Assembly: GCF_025200715.1 (NCBI RefSeq)
Contig: NZ_CP104145.1
Coordinates: 62,001 to 126,000 of the forward strand
Reading direction: 5' to 3'
Origin: Rhizobium sullae
GTDB taxonomy: Bacteria > Pseudomonadota > Alphaproteobacteria > Rhizobiales > Rhizobiaceae
Length of the DNA stretch: 64,000 nt
Shown: positions 44,216 to 53,697 of the stretch, piece by piece
Numbering within the stretch: position 1 is the stretch's first letter
Layout of the letters: every line of letters starts with the position of its first letter
Notes under the pieces: generated by a model
What the model saw: only the letters and a program-made list of their open reading frames with translations
Databases searched by the model: none
Told to the model about the DNA's origin: nothing
Program-made: the position numbers and the translations under genes

Positions 44216-44751
44216 GGCAACGATAGCCGAAGGTCGCATCGTTGTTTCTCGAAGCGCGCGCTTCGTGGTCCGCGCTGTCGCTGCCGCGTCTGATGCCCAC
44301 GGTGGCGAGCTAGCCCGAACCAACGGGAAGGCGACCTAGATCTCAAAAATGGGGTCTGGTCATAGAAGTTCTTGTACAGACTCAACTATCTTGCGATCGG
44401 TGACGGCTTCGTCCGTAGATTGAGAGTCGCCTTCAAAAACGCTCCACCTCGTCGTGGGGCAAATGCACGTCAGGTAAACCAAGCAGGAGCCGCGCCGAGG
44501 ATACCATGGAGGCACAACGACGGTTCGACCACCTCACAAAATACTTTGCCGGCGTCGTACTTCGCGCATGTCCTCTCGCCGGCCGACACCACCTGACATG
44601 CAGAGGTTGCGCAAGCGAACAAAGCATTTGGGCGCTCGGCTGCGGCGTGCGGTTCCTCCGAAAAGTGTTGATCCGCATCGTCATGCTTGTCGTTTCAGCT
44701 AGACTGGCGTCCAAGCCGCTTCACGAATGAAGCAATCCGCACACAGAGAAA
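44216..44751. other. Intergenic, no recognised gene
   Basis: About 535 bp between the IS66 TnpB remnant and the fixN promoter. Several short open frames occur on both strands but none has a ribosome site or a recognisable translation. I see nothing supportable in it. Confidence 0.5.
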
Positions 44752-44789
44752 ATGCTGGCCTAGTTTGACTTGGATCAAGACGCCAGCAT
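44752..44789 (+). promoter_or_regulatory. FixK/FNR box (anaerobox) of fixN inside a wider dyad
   Basis: TTGACTTGGATCAA at 44765-44778 fits the FNR/FixK consensus TTGA-N6-TCAA. It is embedded in an outer perfect 8-bp inverted repeat, ATGCTGGC (44752-44759) and GCCAGCAT (44782-44789), almost centred on the box. It lies about 88 bp before the fixN ATG, the expected place for oxygen-controlled FixK activation of fixNOQP. Confidence 0.8.
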
Positions 44790-44865
44790 GGGCTTCATGA
44801 CAGTCCTGGCGCAAGTACCAGAAAGCCGGCCGGAAAGCGGCCGTCTGTGCACTGAGGACGATATC

Positions 44866-45654
44866 ATGAATTACACAACGGAAACGATGGTGATCGCGGT
44901 CGCGGCGTTTCTGGCGCTGCTAGGAGCCGCATTCGCACATGATCATCTCTTTGCAATCCATATGGGCATACTTTGCTTCTGCCTTGCCGTGGGGGCTGCT
45001 CTGCTGGTCAGGAACGTTGATTTTTCGCCGGCAGGCCAACGGCGGAAAGTCGACATATCAGGCTATTTCGACGAGGTGATATGGTATGGCCTGATCGCCA
45101 CGGTATTCTGGGGCGTGGTCGGCTTCCTGGTTGGCGTGGTCATCGCGCTGCAACTGGCCTTTCCCGACCTCAACATCGCCCCTTATCTCAATTTCGGGAG
45201 GCTGCGGCCCGTTCACACATCGGCGGTCATCTTCGCCTTTGGCGGCAATGCGCTGATCATGACGTCTTTCTACGTGGTGCAACGCACCTGTTGCGCACGT
45301 CTTTTCGGCGGTAGCCTGGCCTGGTTCGTATTCTGGGGTTACCAGCTTTTCATCGTCATGGCTGCGACCGGATACGTTCTCGGAATCACCCAGGCCCGTG
45401 AATATGCCGAACCCGAGTGGTACGTCGACCTCTGGCTGACCATCGTCTGGGTCGCCTATCTCGCGGTGTATCTTGGAACGATCCTGAAGCGCAAAGAGCC
45501 GCACATCTACGTGGCAAACTGGTTCTATCTCAGTTTCATCGTCACTATCGCGATGCTGCACGTGGTCAACAACCTGGCGGTTCCCACCTCGTTCCTTGGT
45601 TCCAAGAGCTATTCTGTCTTCTCGGGCGTCCAGGACGCGCTGACCCAATGGTGG
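44866..45654 (+). pseudogene. fixN: Cytochrome cbb3 oxidase subunit I, truncated by IS6 copy E
   Basis: ATG 44866 follows TGAGGA. The 263 codons left encode the first membrane helices of FixN/Cco[61 protein letters not shown] with the heme-ligand-type His, and [20 protein letters not shown]. The IS6 end at 45655 cuts the gene in the middle after VQDALTQWW; about 275 residues with the heme b3/CuB site are lost and fixO/Q/P do not follow. Nonfunctional, though its promoter is intact. Confidence 0.9.
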
Positions 45655-46461
45655 GGCGATGTCACGTTGTTTGATCAAGGTCGGAACAAGGCGCTTGTGT
45701 GAGACGTCAGGCGGTTGCGCCGGTCACGGCTTTCCACTGCGCCCTTGCGCGGATCCGATGGATGTGGATGGCGAGGGCTGAGTTTTTCTGGTGCGGGGGG
45801 ACGAAGAGATTTCGGAGTGCCGAAAAGATCGATATGAACCGTTGCAAGCCGCCGACGGATCGAAATCCCTGCATCATCCGCTCCCGTTTTCGAAGCGGCA
45901 TGTGAGAATTCGCGGCTCGATTGTTCAGGCCCTTGTGCGATCGATGTTCGACGGCGGGCATCACCTCCCGTCTTGCAGCACCATATGAGCGCAATTTGTC
46001 GGTGACGATCCGCTTCGGCGTCAGGCCTTGCTTCTTCAGCAGCCTGACCAGCAATCGCCTGGCGGCTTGGGTATCGCGGCGGGCTTGAACGATCTCGTCG
46101 AGAACGTAACCGTCTTGGTCAACGGCACGCCAGAGCCAATGTTTGCGGCCGCCGATGGAAATCACCACCTCGTCCAGATGCCAGATATCCTTTCGCGAAG
46201 GCCTCTTTCTGCACAACTGCCTGGCATAAGCCGTTCCGAATTTGCGACCCCATCTCCGGATCGTCTCATGGGAGACGACGATACCGCGCTCCAGCAGCAT
46301 CTCCTCGACCATCCTCAGGCTCAAAGGGAACCGAAAATACAGCCAGACCGCACGGGCGATGATCTGCGGTGGAAAGCGGTGGTTCTTGTAGCTTACGGCC
46401 GGACTGTTCATCCCAACCTATTACCAGACAACCGTTAAGCCGCTGACAACGTGACATCACC
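45655..46461. mobile_element. IS6-family element, copy E (807 bp), minus orientation
   Basis: Ends GGCGATGTCACGTT at 45655 and, inward from 46461, GGTGATGTCACGTT. Near-identical to copies F (57508) and G (63375) but inverted relative to both. Left flank AATGGTGG belongs to fixN, right flank GTTGATCG to a ligase gene, so there is no target duplication and each flanking gene is cut. Confidence 0.88.
45707..46411 (-). CDS. IS6-family transposase of copy E with catalytic Glu changed to Ala
   Basis: A 234-residue open frame (MNSPAVSYKNHRFPPQIIAR) with the first two catalytic Asp residues in WHLDEVVISI and IVTDKLRSYG. In place of NNRAENSH it reads NNRAANSH: the codon GAG of copies F and G is GCG here. 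That Glu is the third member of the IS6 DDE triad, so this copy should be catalytically dead although full-length. Confidence 0.85.
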   Translation of the reverse strand: MNSPAVSYKNHRFPPQIIARAVWLYFRFPLSLRMVEEMLLERGIVVSHETIRRWGRKFGTAYARQLCRKRPSRKDIWHLDEVVISIGGRKHWLWRAVDQDGYVLDEIVQARRDTQAARRLLVRLLKKQGLTPKRIVTDKLRSYGAARREVMPAVEHRSHKGLNNRAANSHMPLRKRERMMQGFRSVGGLQRFISIFSALRNLFVPPHQKNSALAIHIHRIRARAQWKAVTGATA

Positions 46462-47044
46462 GTTGATCGCCGTCTGCCTCGACCTCTTCGGAAAGTCGAA
46501 TGTCGCCCTCCTTGCCGGCGACCAGGTCTTCGAGCAGATGACGCCTTCCGGACAATTCCATCTCGGTCAGGTCATGACCATCGAAGTAGAGCAGATCGAA
46601 AGCCATGAAGAGTGCTTCGCCGGATGTGCGCTTGCCGCCACGACCGCCAAGCGATTGCTGCAGCAATCCGAAATTCGGCCGCCGCCCCTGCTCGTCGAGA
46701 ACGACTGCCTCGCCGTCAAGTATTGCAGTTGCCACGCCGAGCTGCTTTGCGGCTTCTGCTATCGCCGGAAAGCGATGCGTCCAATCATGCCCGCCTCTCG
46801 TGATGATCCGGACGCGCCTGGGTTCGATGTGCACCGCGAGACGATACCCGTCCCATTTGATTTCGAAGACCCAGTCCGGTCCCTTCGGCGGCTTCGCTTT
46901 TGTAAGTGCCAGACATGGCTCGATGCGCGCGGGCATGGGATCGAGGGGAAGGTTCGGCTGGGCCGGATCTCGCGGCTTGCGGGCCCTTGAACGAACCGGC
47001 ATATCGGTGGCGAGCAGCGGTTTCGGTGGCGGAGATTTGACCAT
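46462..47044 (-). pseudogene. Second LigD-type ATP-dependent DNA ligase, 3'-truncated by IS6
   Basis: The 194 codons left encode the N-terminal half of a ligase paralogous to that at 33361: MVKSPPPKPLLATDMPVRSR, EIKWDGYRLAVHIEPRRVRI (motif I Lys), ATAILDGEAVVLDEQG, GEALFMAFDLLYFDG. The IS6 copy E boundary at 46461 removes motifs IV-V and the OB domain, so it cannot ligate. Confidence 0.88.
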
Positions 47045-47105
47045 TCGATGATTACATCATTACATCAGGGAATGCGTAAAAGAAAACGGCATCTGAGATG
47101 ATGGC

Positions 47106-47205
47106 AGCAACCCATGGCTACTCGCTGCCGTTGTCCTCCGGACAACTGCCTTGGATATCGGTCCAGCAAGGACTGAAGGCCCAGACTATTTGGGACATCG
47201 GCCAC
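47106..47205 (-). pseudogene. Sugar ABC transporter ATPase (UgpC/MalK type) fragment
   Basis: About 33 codons read [20 protein letters not shown] and QRVAMG, the ABC signature helix of MalK/UgpC-type ATPases. Nothing before or after it matches. It lies immediately downstream of the decarboxylase stop and marks a rearrangement breakpoint. Confidence 0.6.
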
Positions 47206-47206
47206 T

Positions 47207-48862
47207 CTAGTTTGCTTTCCAGTTCGCATTATCGGGGATTGACCGCTGAGGCACGACAACCTGTATGATGGACGGACTGTTCAGGTTTTCTTTGGCGGCA
47301 TTTATGGCTTTCTCTAGTTCGCCATAGGTGTGCACCTTCCAGCCTTTGCAGCCAAAGACATCTGCCAACTTGCTGTAATCCCACCGGTGCAGGATGCATG
47401 AATTGTAGAACGGCTTGTTACCATGGAAAACCGATGCATCGGCAAGCCATTGCTCCACGCCATAGATACCGTTGTCTGTCACGAAGATGATCGGGTTGAG
47501 ATTGAAGCGGGTTTGTGTCGAGAGGCATTGAGCGGTCATCTGAAACCCGCCATCCCCCGCAAAGACCATCAGCCTCTGTTTATCTTGCTTCGCCAGCGAA
47601 ACCCCTGTCGCGGCCGGGCCGATATAACCGATCGCCGAATAGGATGATTGAACGATGAAACCGCGGCGAGCACTCACTTCAAGAAGCAGGCTCCCGAAAT
47701 AATTCAAACTCGCGTCGGCACCAACGATAGTATTTCCGTCGATCTGGTGCTGAATGAAATCGTAGAAGCCCTGATATGTAATTTCGCTTGCCGGATTCAC
47801 GACCGGCGCTTGCCGGGCTGTTTTCGTTGGAAGACTTTGGGCTTTGCACGTCAACCTTTTATCAATCAAGCCGTTGACGAGATCCGCCAGCGAAACCTGT
47901 GCGTTGAAGCTCGTGCCATATTTCACTGTATCCCAAGAGGCGAATGCGGTTTTATCGAGATCGATAGGCCAGCCCAAATCATTGATATCAGTCAACCAGA
48001 CGCCCAGCGCCAATACGAAGTCGGAGTCTTTGACCAAAGACTGGACGTAGGGTGATGACGATTTGCCATCAAACACCCCGGCAAATTGTGCATCGTCTTC
48101 CGACAGGATGGCCTTGCTCAAAAGCTCGGTCACGTAGGGAATTTTGAGGTCTCGAATGAGCCGCTCCGCCTGGTGGTGAAGGCCAAACCGGTCGATCTCG
48201 ACACCGATCCAGATCAGGGGTTTGGTTGCATTTTGCAATCTTTCGCTGATTTGCGCGATCGACTGATTGAGACTGTCTTCGTCGGATATGACCGGCGCCG
48301 CTTTTAATGCACTCGACGGACGCGTGCATTCTAGGTCCACAATATCCTCCAGCAGCTCGATATAGACCGGACGTCTTTCCGTGATGCACTGCGTCAGCGC
48401 ATAATCTATGAGCATTGGCGCAAGATGAGGGCTATCGATGCGGACTGCAGCGGCCGTTATGTATTCGAACACCTGAAGATCCGTTCCCCGCCCACTGATG
48501 AAATGATGCGAACTGTAACCGGTTTGTTCGAATGTGAGCGTCTTCTTGATGCTTGGCGCACCGTTGATCAGAACAACCGGCACTTTCTCGACGTAAGATC
48601 CGGCGATCGCATTTGTTGCGCAAAGCGCGCCTGCGGAATAGGTAACGCACAGCGCACCAATTCCTTTCAGTCTCGCATAGCCGTCAGCCGCATAACCCGC
48701 ATTCAGTTCATTCACCTCTTCTATGACCTGAATATCGCTTTTCTCGACATAACTGTTCACCCATTCGATCGAATAATCGCCCGCTACGGAAAACAGGTGC
48801 CGCAGACCCAGCTCACGAAGTCTGTCGACCAGATATTGCCCAACCGTGTATGTCTCGCCCAT
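47207..48862 (-). CDS. ThDP-dependent 2-keto-acid decarboxylase (pyruvate/indolepyruvate decarboxylase family)
   Basis: A 551-residue protein with normal family length. Catalytic Glu52 is in [17 protein letters not shown], the twin histidines in [10 protein letters not shown], and the ThDP/Mg motif in [16 protein letters not shown] with ending [11 protein letters not shown]. These residues are those of true non-oxidative decarboxylases (PDC, IPDC, phenylpyruvate decarboxylase), giving an aldehyde and CO2. Last gene of the minus-strand operon, 38 bp after the hydrolase gene. A/T-richer codon choice than the upstream operon genes suggests separate acquisition. Indolepyruvate decarboxylase (auxin synthesis) is one possibility, but the context favours a sugar-derived keto acid. 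Confidence 0.85.
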   Translation of the reverse strand: MGETYTVGQYLVDRLRELGLRHLFSVAGDYSIEWVNSYVEKSDIQVIEEVNELNAGYAADGYARLKGIGALCVTYSAGALCATNAIAGSYVEKVPVVLINGAPSIKKTLTFEQTGYSSHHFISGRGTDLQVFEYITAAAVRIDSPHLAPMLIDYALTQCITERRPVYIELLEDIVDLECTRPSSALKAAPVISDEDSLNQSIAQISERLQNATKPLIWIGVEIDRFGLHHQAERLIRDLKIPYVTELLSKAILSEDDAQFAGVFDGKSSSPYVQSLVKDSDFVLALGVWLTDINDLGWPIDLDKTAFASWDTVKYGTSFNAQVSLADLVNGLIDKRLTCKAQSLPTKTARQAPVVNPASEITYQGFYDFIQHQIDGNTIVGADASLNYFGSLLLEVSARRGFIVQSSYSAIGYIGPAATGVSLAKQDKQRLMVFAGDGGFQMTAQCLSTQTRFNLNPIIFVTDNGIYGVEQWLADASVFHGNKPFYNSCILHRWDYSKLADVFGCKGWKVHTYGELEKAINAAKENLNSPSIIQVVVPQRSIPDNANWKAN

Positions 48863-48900
48863 GTTCCAACGGCTCCCCTGTTGACGGCAGTTGAAGTATA

Positions 48901-49725
48901 TTAAAACGCGCTCGCGTTATCGAATAAGCGAGGTATGTATATATCGAATATTGCGGGGCATTTTCGTTCAGGAAATCTTTCCAGCATGAAGCGCTTGAAA
49001 GTATCATTGGTGAGTCCGTCGCCGGCGGCCTCCATGGCAACGGACAAATACTCTATATTTTTGGCAACCTCGTTTTTGTCAGCCGGCAAGCCGTGACCGG
49101 GAAGGAACAGGTCATAGTCGGACAGCAGCATACCCTGCAAAATCCCAATCCAATGCTCCATGTATTTCGTGAGATAAAGGTGCGTTCCGCTGTAGATCAG
49201 GTCTTGCGCAATAAAAACACCCACGCCCGGAAGACCTATGGTGAGAAGAAAATCGATCTCCGTATCAACGACTTCATCAAATACGTATTTGACTCCGTCG
49301 ATGATTTCCTCGCCGGCGCGGACATGTTTTTCGGGAATTATCAGGCTCTTCGGAGCGAGGTTGCCCATTTTCCAATGGTCATTCAGGGAATCCTCCCCAT
49401 GCTGCCTCAGGAACTCTATCGTTTCCGGCAATGCATAAATTGGAATGTCGCTGAATGCGGCTCCCAGGCCGAACCAATGGTCGGGGTGCCTGTGCGACAG
49501 GTAAATCCGGTCGATCTCCTTGCCGATACTGTTGGCATACTCCCTGAATTGCAGCGCATAGGGAACGAGGAATTGCCCATCGACAAGAACAAGCTTGTTC
49601 CTGCTTTCGATTATGTGCGTTGCATTGGCGATATTGTCATCCGTGAAAGCTGAAATGAAAGTATGAATACGGATATCGCCTGCTCGCCTGACGATTTTAA
49701 TGGGATCCGGCAATTGCGCCACCAT
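48901..49725 (-). CDS. Metallo-beta-lactamase-fold hydrolase
   Basis: A 274-residue MBL-fold protein. ATG 49725 follows AGGGAGAT; the longer frame to 49818 lacks such a site. The zinc motif is SHRHPDHWFGLGAAF (H-x-H-x-D-H), later ligands are in AQDLIYSGTHL and FLPGHGLPADK. No signal peptide. Substrates for this fold include lactones, thioesters and glutathione adducts; in this operon a lactonase that opens an oxidised sugar lactone is plausible but unproven. Confidence 0.8.
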   Translation of the reverse strand: MVAQLPDPIKIVRRAGDIRIHTFISAFTDDNIANATHIIESRNKLVLVDGQFLVPYALQFREYANSIGKEIDRIYLSHRHPDHWFGLGAAFSDIPIYALPETIEFLRQHGEDSLNDHWKMGNLAPKSLIIPEKHVRAGEEIIDGVKYVFDEVVDTEIDFLLTIGLPGVGVFIAQDLIYSGTHLYLTKYMEHWIGILQGMLLSDYDLFLPGHGLPADKNEVAKNIEYLSVAMEAAGDGLTNDTFKRFMLERFPERKCPAIFDIYIPRLFDNASAF

Positions 49726-49854
49726 AGGTATCTCCCTGATTGAAAGGTCGTTTGCTGAGGTTTGACGTTCATCCGGGCACGGCGGAGATGAGGGCTCCCC
49801 AACATTCCTGGCCAGCATTCCCGGGTTGTTTCCAGCTTGTGCGCCCGAGCGCCA

Positions 49855-50883
49855 TCACGGATGAGATCGATGACTGCGGGACGCGATCCTTTCCTCCAAT
49901 GTCTTCAGGGCGGCGCGCGCAACGTCGTAGGCGCTGTCGACGCCCGCCTCCGGCGCGTCCTCGCCGGGCCGCCAGAAGCGTCTGCGCGTCATTCTCATCG
50001 AACTCTCGAAGGGTGGAATCGCGTTAAAGACTTCGACGAGATAGGGGCCGGAATAGACCGGCTCGATTTCGTCCAGCATAATCTCCCAGGGAATCCAGCT
50101 ATCTTTGACAGCGCCCCGGTCCGGCGCTGAGATATGAACGTAATTCAGCCGGCTCTGCTGTACGGCACGGGCGACATTTTTCCTGAAGATTGCCGGCCCC
50201 TGGCTTTCCATCACGACCTGGGCAGTATCGATCGTGACGCCACAGACCGGAATGTCGGCGCTTTCGAGAAAATCCAGCGCTTCCGAGACCATGGTCGGCC
50301 CAGGCGTTTCCCAATTCTTGACGGGTTCGATGGCGAGCTTCACCCTCTTCCCGGCAGAATATTGCGCCAACTCCCGGAAGATGGAGGCCGCCGCCGCGTA
50401 TCGTGGCTTCATCCAATCCTGAAGCGCGTCGCTCCAGATCCCTTCACCGTCATCCGTCAGCGGAAAGATACCATAGGGGTACAGGAACGGCCCTGACATG
50501 ATCGTATTCTCCCCGCCAAGCACCGAGGTGATGTCGACGCGGGATTTGAGATAGGACAAAGCCTGCTTGCGCTGTTCGTCGTAGGGCGAGGTCGGATCGA
50601 AGGTTCGCGTGGTCCCCACATTGGTTGTGAACTTCACATCCCGGAAGCCGGCCTCATCGAACGCCTTCTTGAGGCTGATATAGCTTTCGACCTCAGCGTG
50701 ATGACCGACATGGGCCGGCCCTGGGGCGATATGCACATCGAAGCCGGTGTAGCCGAACTCGGTAAGGGCTTTCAGATGTCTGACGAGAATCTGGGTGTAG
50801 TCTGCGTCATTCGGCCTCAAATCCGCTGTAAACATAAAGAAGCTGAAATATATATCTCGCCTGTGTGCCTCTTCCATCTTCAT
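49855..50883 (-). CDS. Xylose-isomerase-like TIM-barrel protein A (sugar isomerase/epimerase family)
   Basis: A 342-residue protein; ATG 50883 follows CTGGAGCG. FGYTGFDVHIAPG is the first barrel motif. Likely metal ligands are the Glu of LAIEPVKNWE, the Asp/His pairs in GVTIDTAQVVME and YVHISAPDRGAV and the Glu of YLVEVFNAIPPF. The family interconverts keto-sugars or dehydrates/deglycosylates 3-keto sugars. 129 bp before the hydrolase gene, same strand. Confidence 0.8.
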   Translation of the reverse strand: MKMEEAHRRDIYFSFFMFTADLRPNDADYTQILVRHLKALTEFGYTGFDVHIAPGPAHVGHHAEVESYISLKKAFDEAGFRDVKFTTNVGTTRTFDPTSPYDEQRKQALSYLKSRVDITSVLGGENTIMSGPFLYPYGIFPLTDDGEGIWSDALQDWMKPRYAAAASIFRELAQYSAGKRVKLAIEPVKNWETPGPTMVSEALDFLESADIPVCGVTIDTAQVVMESQGPAIFRKNVARAVQQSRLNYVHISAPDRGAVKDSWIPWEIMLDEIEPVYSGPYLVEVFNAIPPFESSMRMTRRRFWRPGEDAPEAGVDSAYDVARAALKTLEERIASRSHRSHP

Positions 50884-51010
50884 CGCTCCAGCTGTCGCTA
50901 ACCAGTAATGCGTGGTTCAGGATGATGTCTCGCCCGACATTGTCATGAGGCGAGATCCCTCCCCGCCTCCTGCACATTGCCATCGGGCTGAAACAACAGT
51001 CCGCGCCGGG

Positions 51011-51949
51011 CTACCATCCAAGCAGCTTGCGCAGATATTCGCGGCCCATTTTCGCGTATTGCAGCGGATTGGCCTTGGCCGGGTCCTGCTCTGCTTCAAC
51101 GCAGATCCAGCCGGCGAAATCCGCCTCTGCCAATGCATCGAGGATTTCCGGGAAGGTCTGGATGGAGCCATCACCCGGGACCGTAAAGATCCCCGCCTCG
51201 ATGCCCTGCTGGAAGGACAATCCTCCGGTGTGAATCTCCCTAACCACCCCGGCGCGAATGTCTTTCAGGTGAACATGCTTGATGCGGTGGGCGTATTTTC
51301 TGGCCAGCGCCAGCGGATCGACACCGGCAGCCGCCTGGTGCGCGGTGTCGAGAAGCATGTTGACCAGGCGAGGATCCGTCTCGTCCATGAGCCGGTGGAT
51401 CGCCTCCGTCTTCATCACCCCGGTCCCCAGATGCGGGTGATAGCAGAGCCGGCGGTTACGGGCCATGGCTTTCTCTCCTGCCTCATGCAAGCCTTCGATC
51501 AGCTGTTTCCACTGGTCCTCGGAGAAATCGGGGCAATTGGGAAACAGGGCAACGGGAAGCGGATTGACCGCTCCGCCAAACTCGGCGACGACCAGATCGG
51601 CCCTGCGCGGATCGTCGCTGCCACCTTCCATGGCTTCGAGGAAGTCGAGCTGAGCATCGACATTATCAAGCGTATGACGCTTCATCGCATTGATGGTGAA
51701 GTAAGTGCTTACCCAAGGCTCGGAAATCCGCAATCCTCTGAGTTCGAGGACAGGTCGCAGTATTTTCGGGTCCGTCGGATATTTGTGGCCGACGCCACAT
51801 CCGACATAGCCGGCGAGCGCCATTTCACTCAGAGCCTGCTCGTAGGGGATACCGATATCGATGTTGATGAAATCGTCATTCCACCAGAGCGTGGGGATGA
51901 CACCCAGCCAAACCTTGGCGGGCGTCAGTCGATGCAGATGTGTCACCAT
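51011..51949 (-). CDS. Xylose-isomerase-like TIM-barrel protein B (IolE/inosose dehydratase-like)
   Basis: A 312-residue TIM-barrel protein. It resembles myo-inosose-2 dehydratase: LGVIPTLWWNDDFINID (cf. G-I-A-P-x-x-W-x-N-D-D), EMALAGYVGCGVGHKYPTDP, and the metal ligands in LCYHPHLGTGVM, MLLDTAHQAAAG, IKHVHLKDIRAG and GWICVEAEQDPAK. The start is uncertain: ATG 51949 is preferred over TTG 51976, neither has a strong ribosome site. IolE-like enzymes dehydrate 2-keto-inositol; relatives act on 3-keto-glycosides. Confidence 0.8.
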   Translation of the reverse strand: MVTHLHRLTPAKVWLGVIPTLWWNDDFINIDIGIPYEQALSEMALAGYVGCGVGHKYPTDPKILRPVLELRGLRISEPWVSTYFTINAMKRHTLDNVDAQLDFLEAMEGGSDDPRRADLVVAEFGGAVNPLPVALFPNCPDFSEDQWKQLIEGLHEAGEKAMARNRRLCYHPHLGTGVMKTEAIHRLMDETDPRLVNMLLDTAHQAAAGVDPLALARKYAHRIKHVHLKDIRAGVVREIHTGGLSFQQGIEAGIFTVPGDGSIQTFPEILDALAEADFAGWICVEAEQDPAKANPLQYAKMGREYLRKLLGW

Positions 51950-51988
51950 GGCAATGATCCAGTTCTTTGAGGGCAAACGGAAGTGGCA

Positions 51989-52474
51989 TCAGGTTTTGGA
52001 ATCGAGATCCGGAAGAGCCGGAATTTTCGGCGGAAAGGCCCAGGAGCCGAAACCAGGCGCCTTGGCGCCTGCGGGGTGGGCTCCGATCGCCTTCCAGAGC
52101 AAACCCTCGATATAGGCATCGGGAGAAACGACGAAGGTGGCATCCGCGGCCCTGCGGCCAAAGCGCTCCGTCCAGGCGGAGGGCAGCTCGAACCAAGTGC
52201 CGGAATACCAGAGCTTGATCAGCGCGCGGGTGACGTCTCCCAGCAATTCATGGCCCAGAATGGTCGTGCGCACCGCCTGGATACGGGCCACGTCTTCCGG
52301 CGGCGGCAGGGCGATGAAGGCGGCCAGCAGCGCATCGGTGATCTCGCCGCCGACCACCTTGTCGAGCGTGGCGAGATAGCGTTCCGCCAGGCCCGTTCCC
52401 AGAAGATCGAAGCGGGAGAAGGCCGTCAATTCGATAGAAAGGCCGAGAAATGCCTCGAAACGGCTGCTACTCAT
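51989..52474 (-). CDS. Sugar dehydrogenase complex small subunit (FAD-SLDH-like)
   Basis: A 161-residue protein starting MSSSRFEAFLGLSIELTAFS, with GLAERYLATLDKVVGGEITD and VTRALIKLWYSGTWFELPSA. This pattern is that of the small subunit of membrane-associated FAD-dependent sorbitol/gluconate-type dehydrogenases, which partners a GMC large subunit. There is no obvious Tat signal, unlike many homologs. Its start overlaps the stop of the ferritin-like gene by four bases, so the two are coupled. Confidence 0.62.
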   Translation of the reverse strand: MSSSRFEAFLGLSIELTAFSRFDLLGTGLAERYLATLDKVVGGEITDALLAAFIALPPPEDVARIQAVRTTILGHELLGDVTRALIKLWYSGTWFELPSAWTERFGRRAADATFVVSPDAYIEGLLWKAIGAHPAGAKAPGFGSWAFPPKIPALPDLDSKT

Positions 52475-53595
52475 GCGCTCACCTCCGCCTGCCGGGTGAT
52501 GGCTGCCTGTTTGGTGCTGCCGGGGATCTCATAGGTGGGGCTGCCGTTCTTACCGGGATGGTTCGGCAGGGGATTGCGGACGAGTTCGAAGATCATGTTG
52601 CGGAATTCGAACATGATCGGAACGGCTTCCAGCAGCAGGCTCGGCTGGCCGTTATAGGCACGCGTCAAAAGCTGCAGAAATTCGCCATAGCGCTTGTTGA
52701 AGGCGGTCGCCGCCTCACGCAGTTCCGAGCCTTCCTTTATGTCTATGTCCACCACTTTCAGGTTCGCTTTGATGGGATAGGCGCCTTCCCAATCGACCTG
52801 CAACTGCGGACCTGTGGGGTGGCCGGGCTGGTCGCCCTTCTGGTAGTAGCGGCCTTTGACCAGCTCGTCGAAACGATAGTAATGGGCCAGTTCGTGCTCG
52901 TTATCGTCGTAGATACCGCCACCGTCGCCTTCGCCCTGTTCGATGATGAGCTCGATGGCTTCCAGGGCGCTTTTCAGATCGGTCACGGCAAACAGCTCGC
53001 CGCCGCCGGAATAATAATATTCCGAGGTGATCTGGCGCGACCTGTCGCCGGTAAAAATGGTTGTGCCCACCCGATGCGCTTCGGCTTCCAGGTATTTGAT
53101 GCCTTCTGCGATGGTCGAGTAGAACTCGCCGATGCTGTAAAAATGGAGGTCCTCGTGCCTTGGATCGTTGCCAAGCGCGGTGGTATGCGGGGAGGTCTTT
53201 CGGTGTATCAGGCCCTTGCCAACGAGATGTATGGGACGCTGAGCCGGCCGCTCGATTTTCAGGAAAGTCGCCAGCGCCTCACGACCGAAAGCCTGGATGC
53301 CGACCTTGAAATCGGTCTCACCGTCCGGCAGGGAGGCGGGATAGTCGACTGCGAAGTCCGGCCTCGTAAGATCCGGCGTGCCGCCGATGGCATTGAGAAT
53401 ATTGGCCGCGATGGTCAGATGCAGCATTTCTTCCACGACGATCACGCGCAGAACCTGGGTTGCGTCCTGGTTGACGCCGGGTTTGATCGAGTAAAGTGCC
53501 GTCAGATACGGCGGAATCGTCGCATGTTCGAGGCGCATCGCCTGATAGAGAAATTCTTTCAGCTCATCGAGCGTCCTAATGCTGTAAGAATACAT
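52471..53595 (-). CDS. Ferritin-like domain protein (VioB/RebD N-terminal-like)
   Basis: A 374-residue protein; ATG 53595 has GGAG about 9 bases upstream. TLDELKEFLYQAMRLEHATI, PPYLTALYSIKPG and VIVVEEMLHLTIAANILNAI give the E...ExxH pairs of a diiron ferritin-like bundle of the iminophenyl-pyruvate dimer synthase (VioB/RebD) type. The later NEHELAHYYRFDELVKGRYY is also typical. Such stand-alone proteins occur beside GMC oxidoreductases but their reaction is unknown; a metal-dependent oxidative step or a scaffold role are both possible. Confidence 0.75.
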   Translation of the reverse strand: MYSYSIRTLDELKEFLYQAMRLEHATIPPYLTALYSIKPGVNQDATQVLRVIVVEEMLHLTIAANILNAIGGTPDLTRPDFAVDYPASLPDGETDFKVGIQAFGREALATFLKIERPAQRPIHLVGKGLIHRKTSPHTTALGNDPRHEDLHFYSIGEFYSTIAEGIKYLEAEAHRVGTTIFTGDRSRQITSEYYYSGGGELFAVTDLKSALEAIELIIEQGEGDGGGIYDDNEHELAHYYRFDELVKGRYYQKGDQPGHPTGPQLQVDWEGAYPIKANLKVVDIDIKEGSELREAATAFNKRYGEFLQLLTRAYNGQPSLLLEAVPIMFEFRNMIFELVRNPLPNHPGKNGSPTYEIPGSTKQAAITRQAEVSA

Positions 53596-53697
53596 GCTCA
53601 AGCTCCATGGAAGATAAGTTGGGTGCACAGGCCGGCTTCGTGTCGCCTGCGTCGAGCCCATCGGTTCGTTCCGCGCCCAACGGATGTCGGTCTTTGT

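Noticed and set aside
47207..48862. Calling the decarboxylase ipdC (auxin synthesis)
   Set aside because: Catalytic residues are shared by all pyruvate-decarboxylase-type enzymes and the operon has no tryptophan-related genes.
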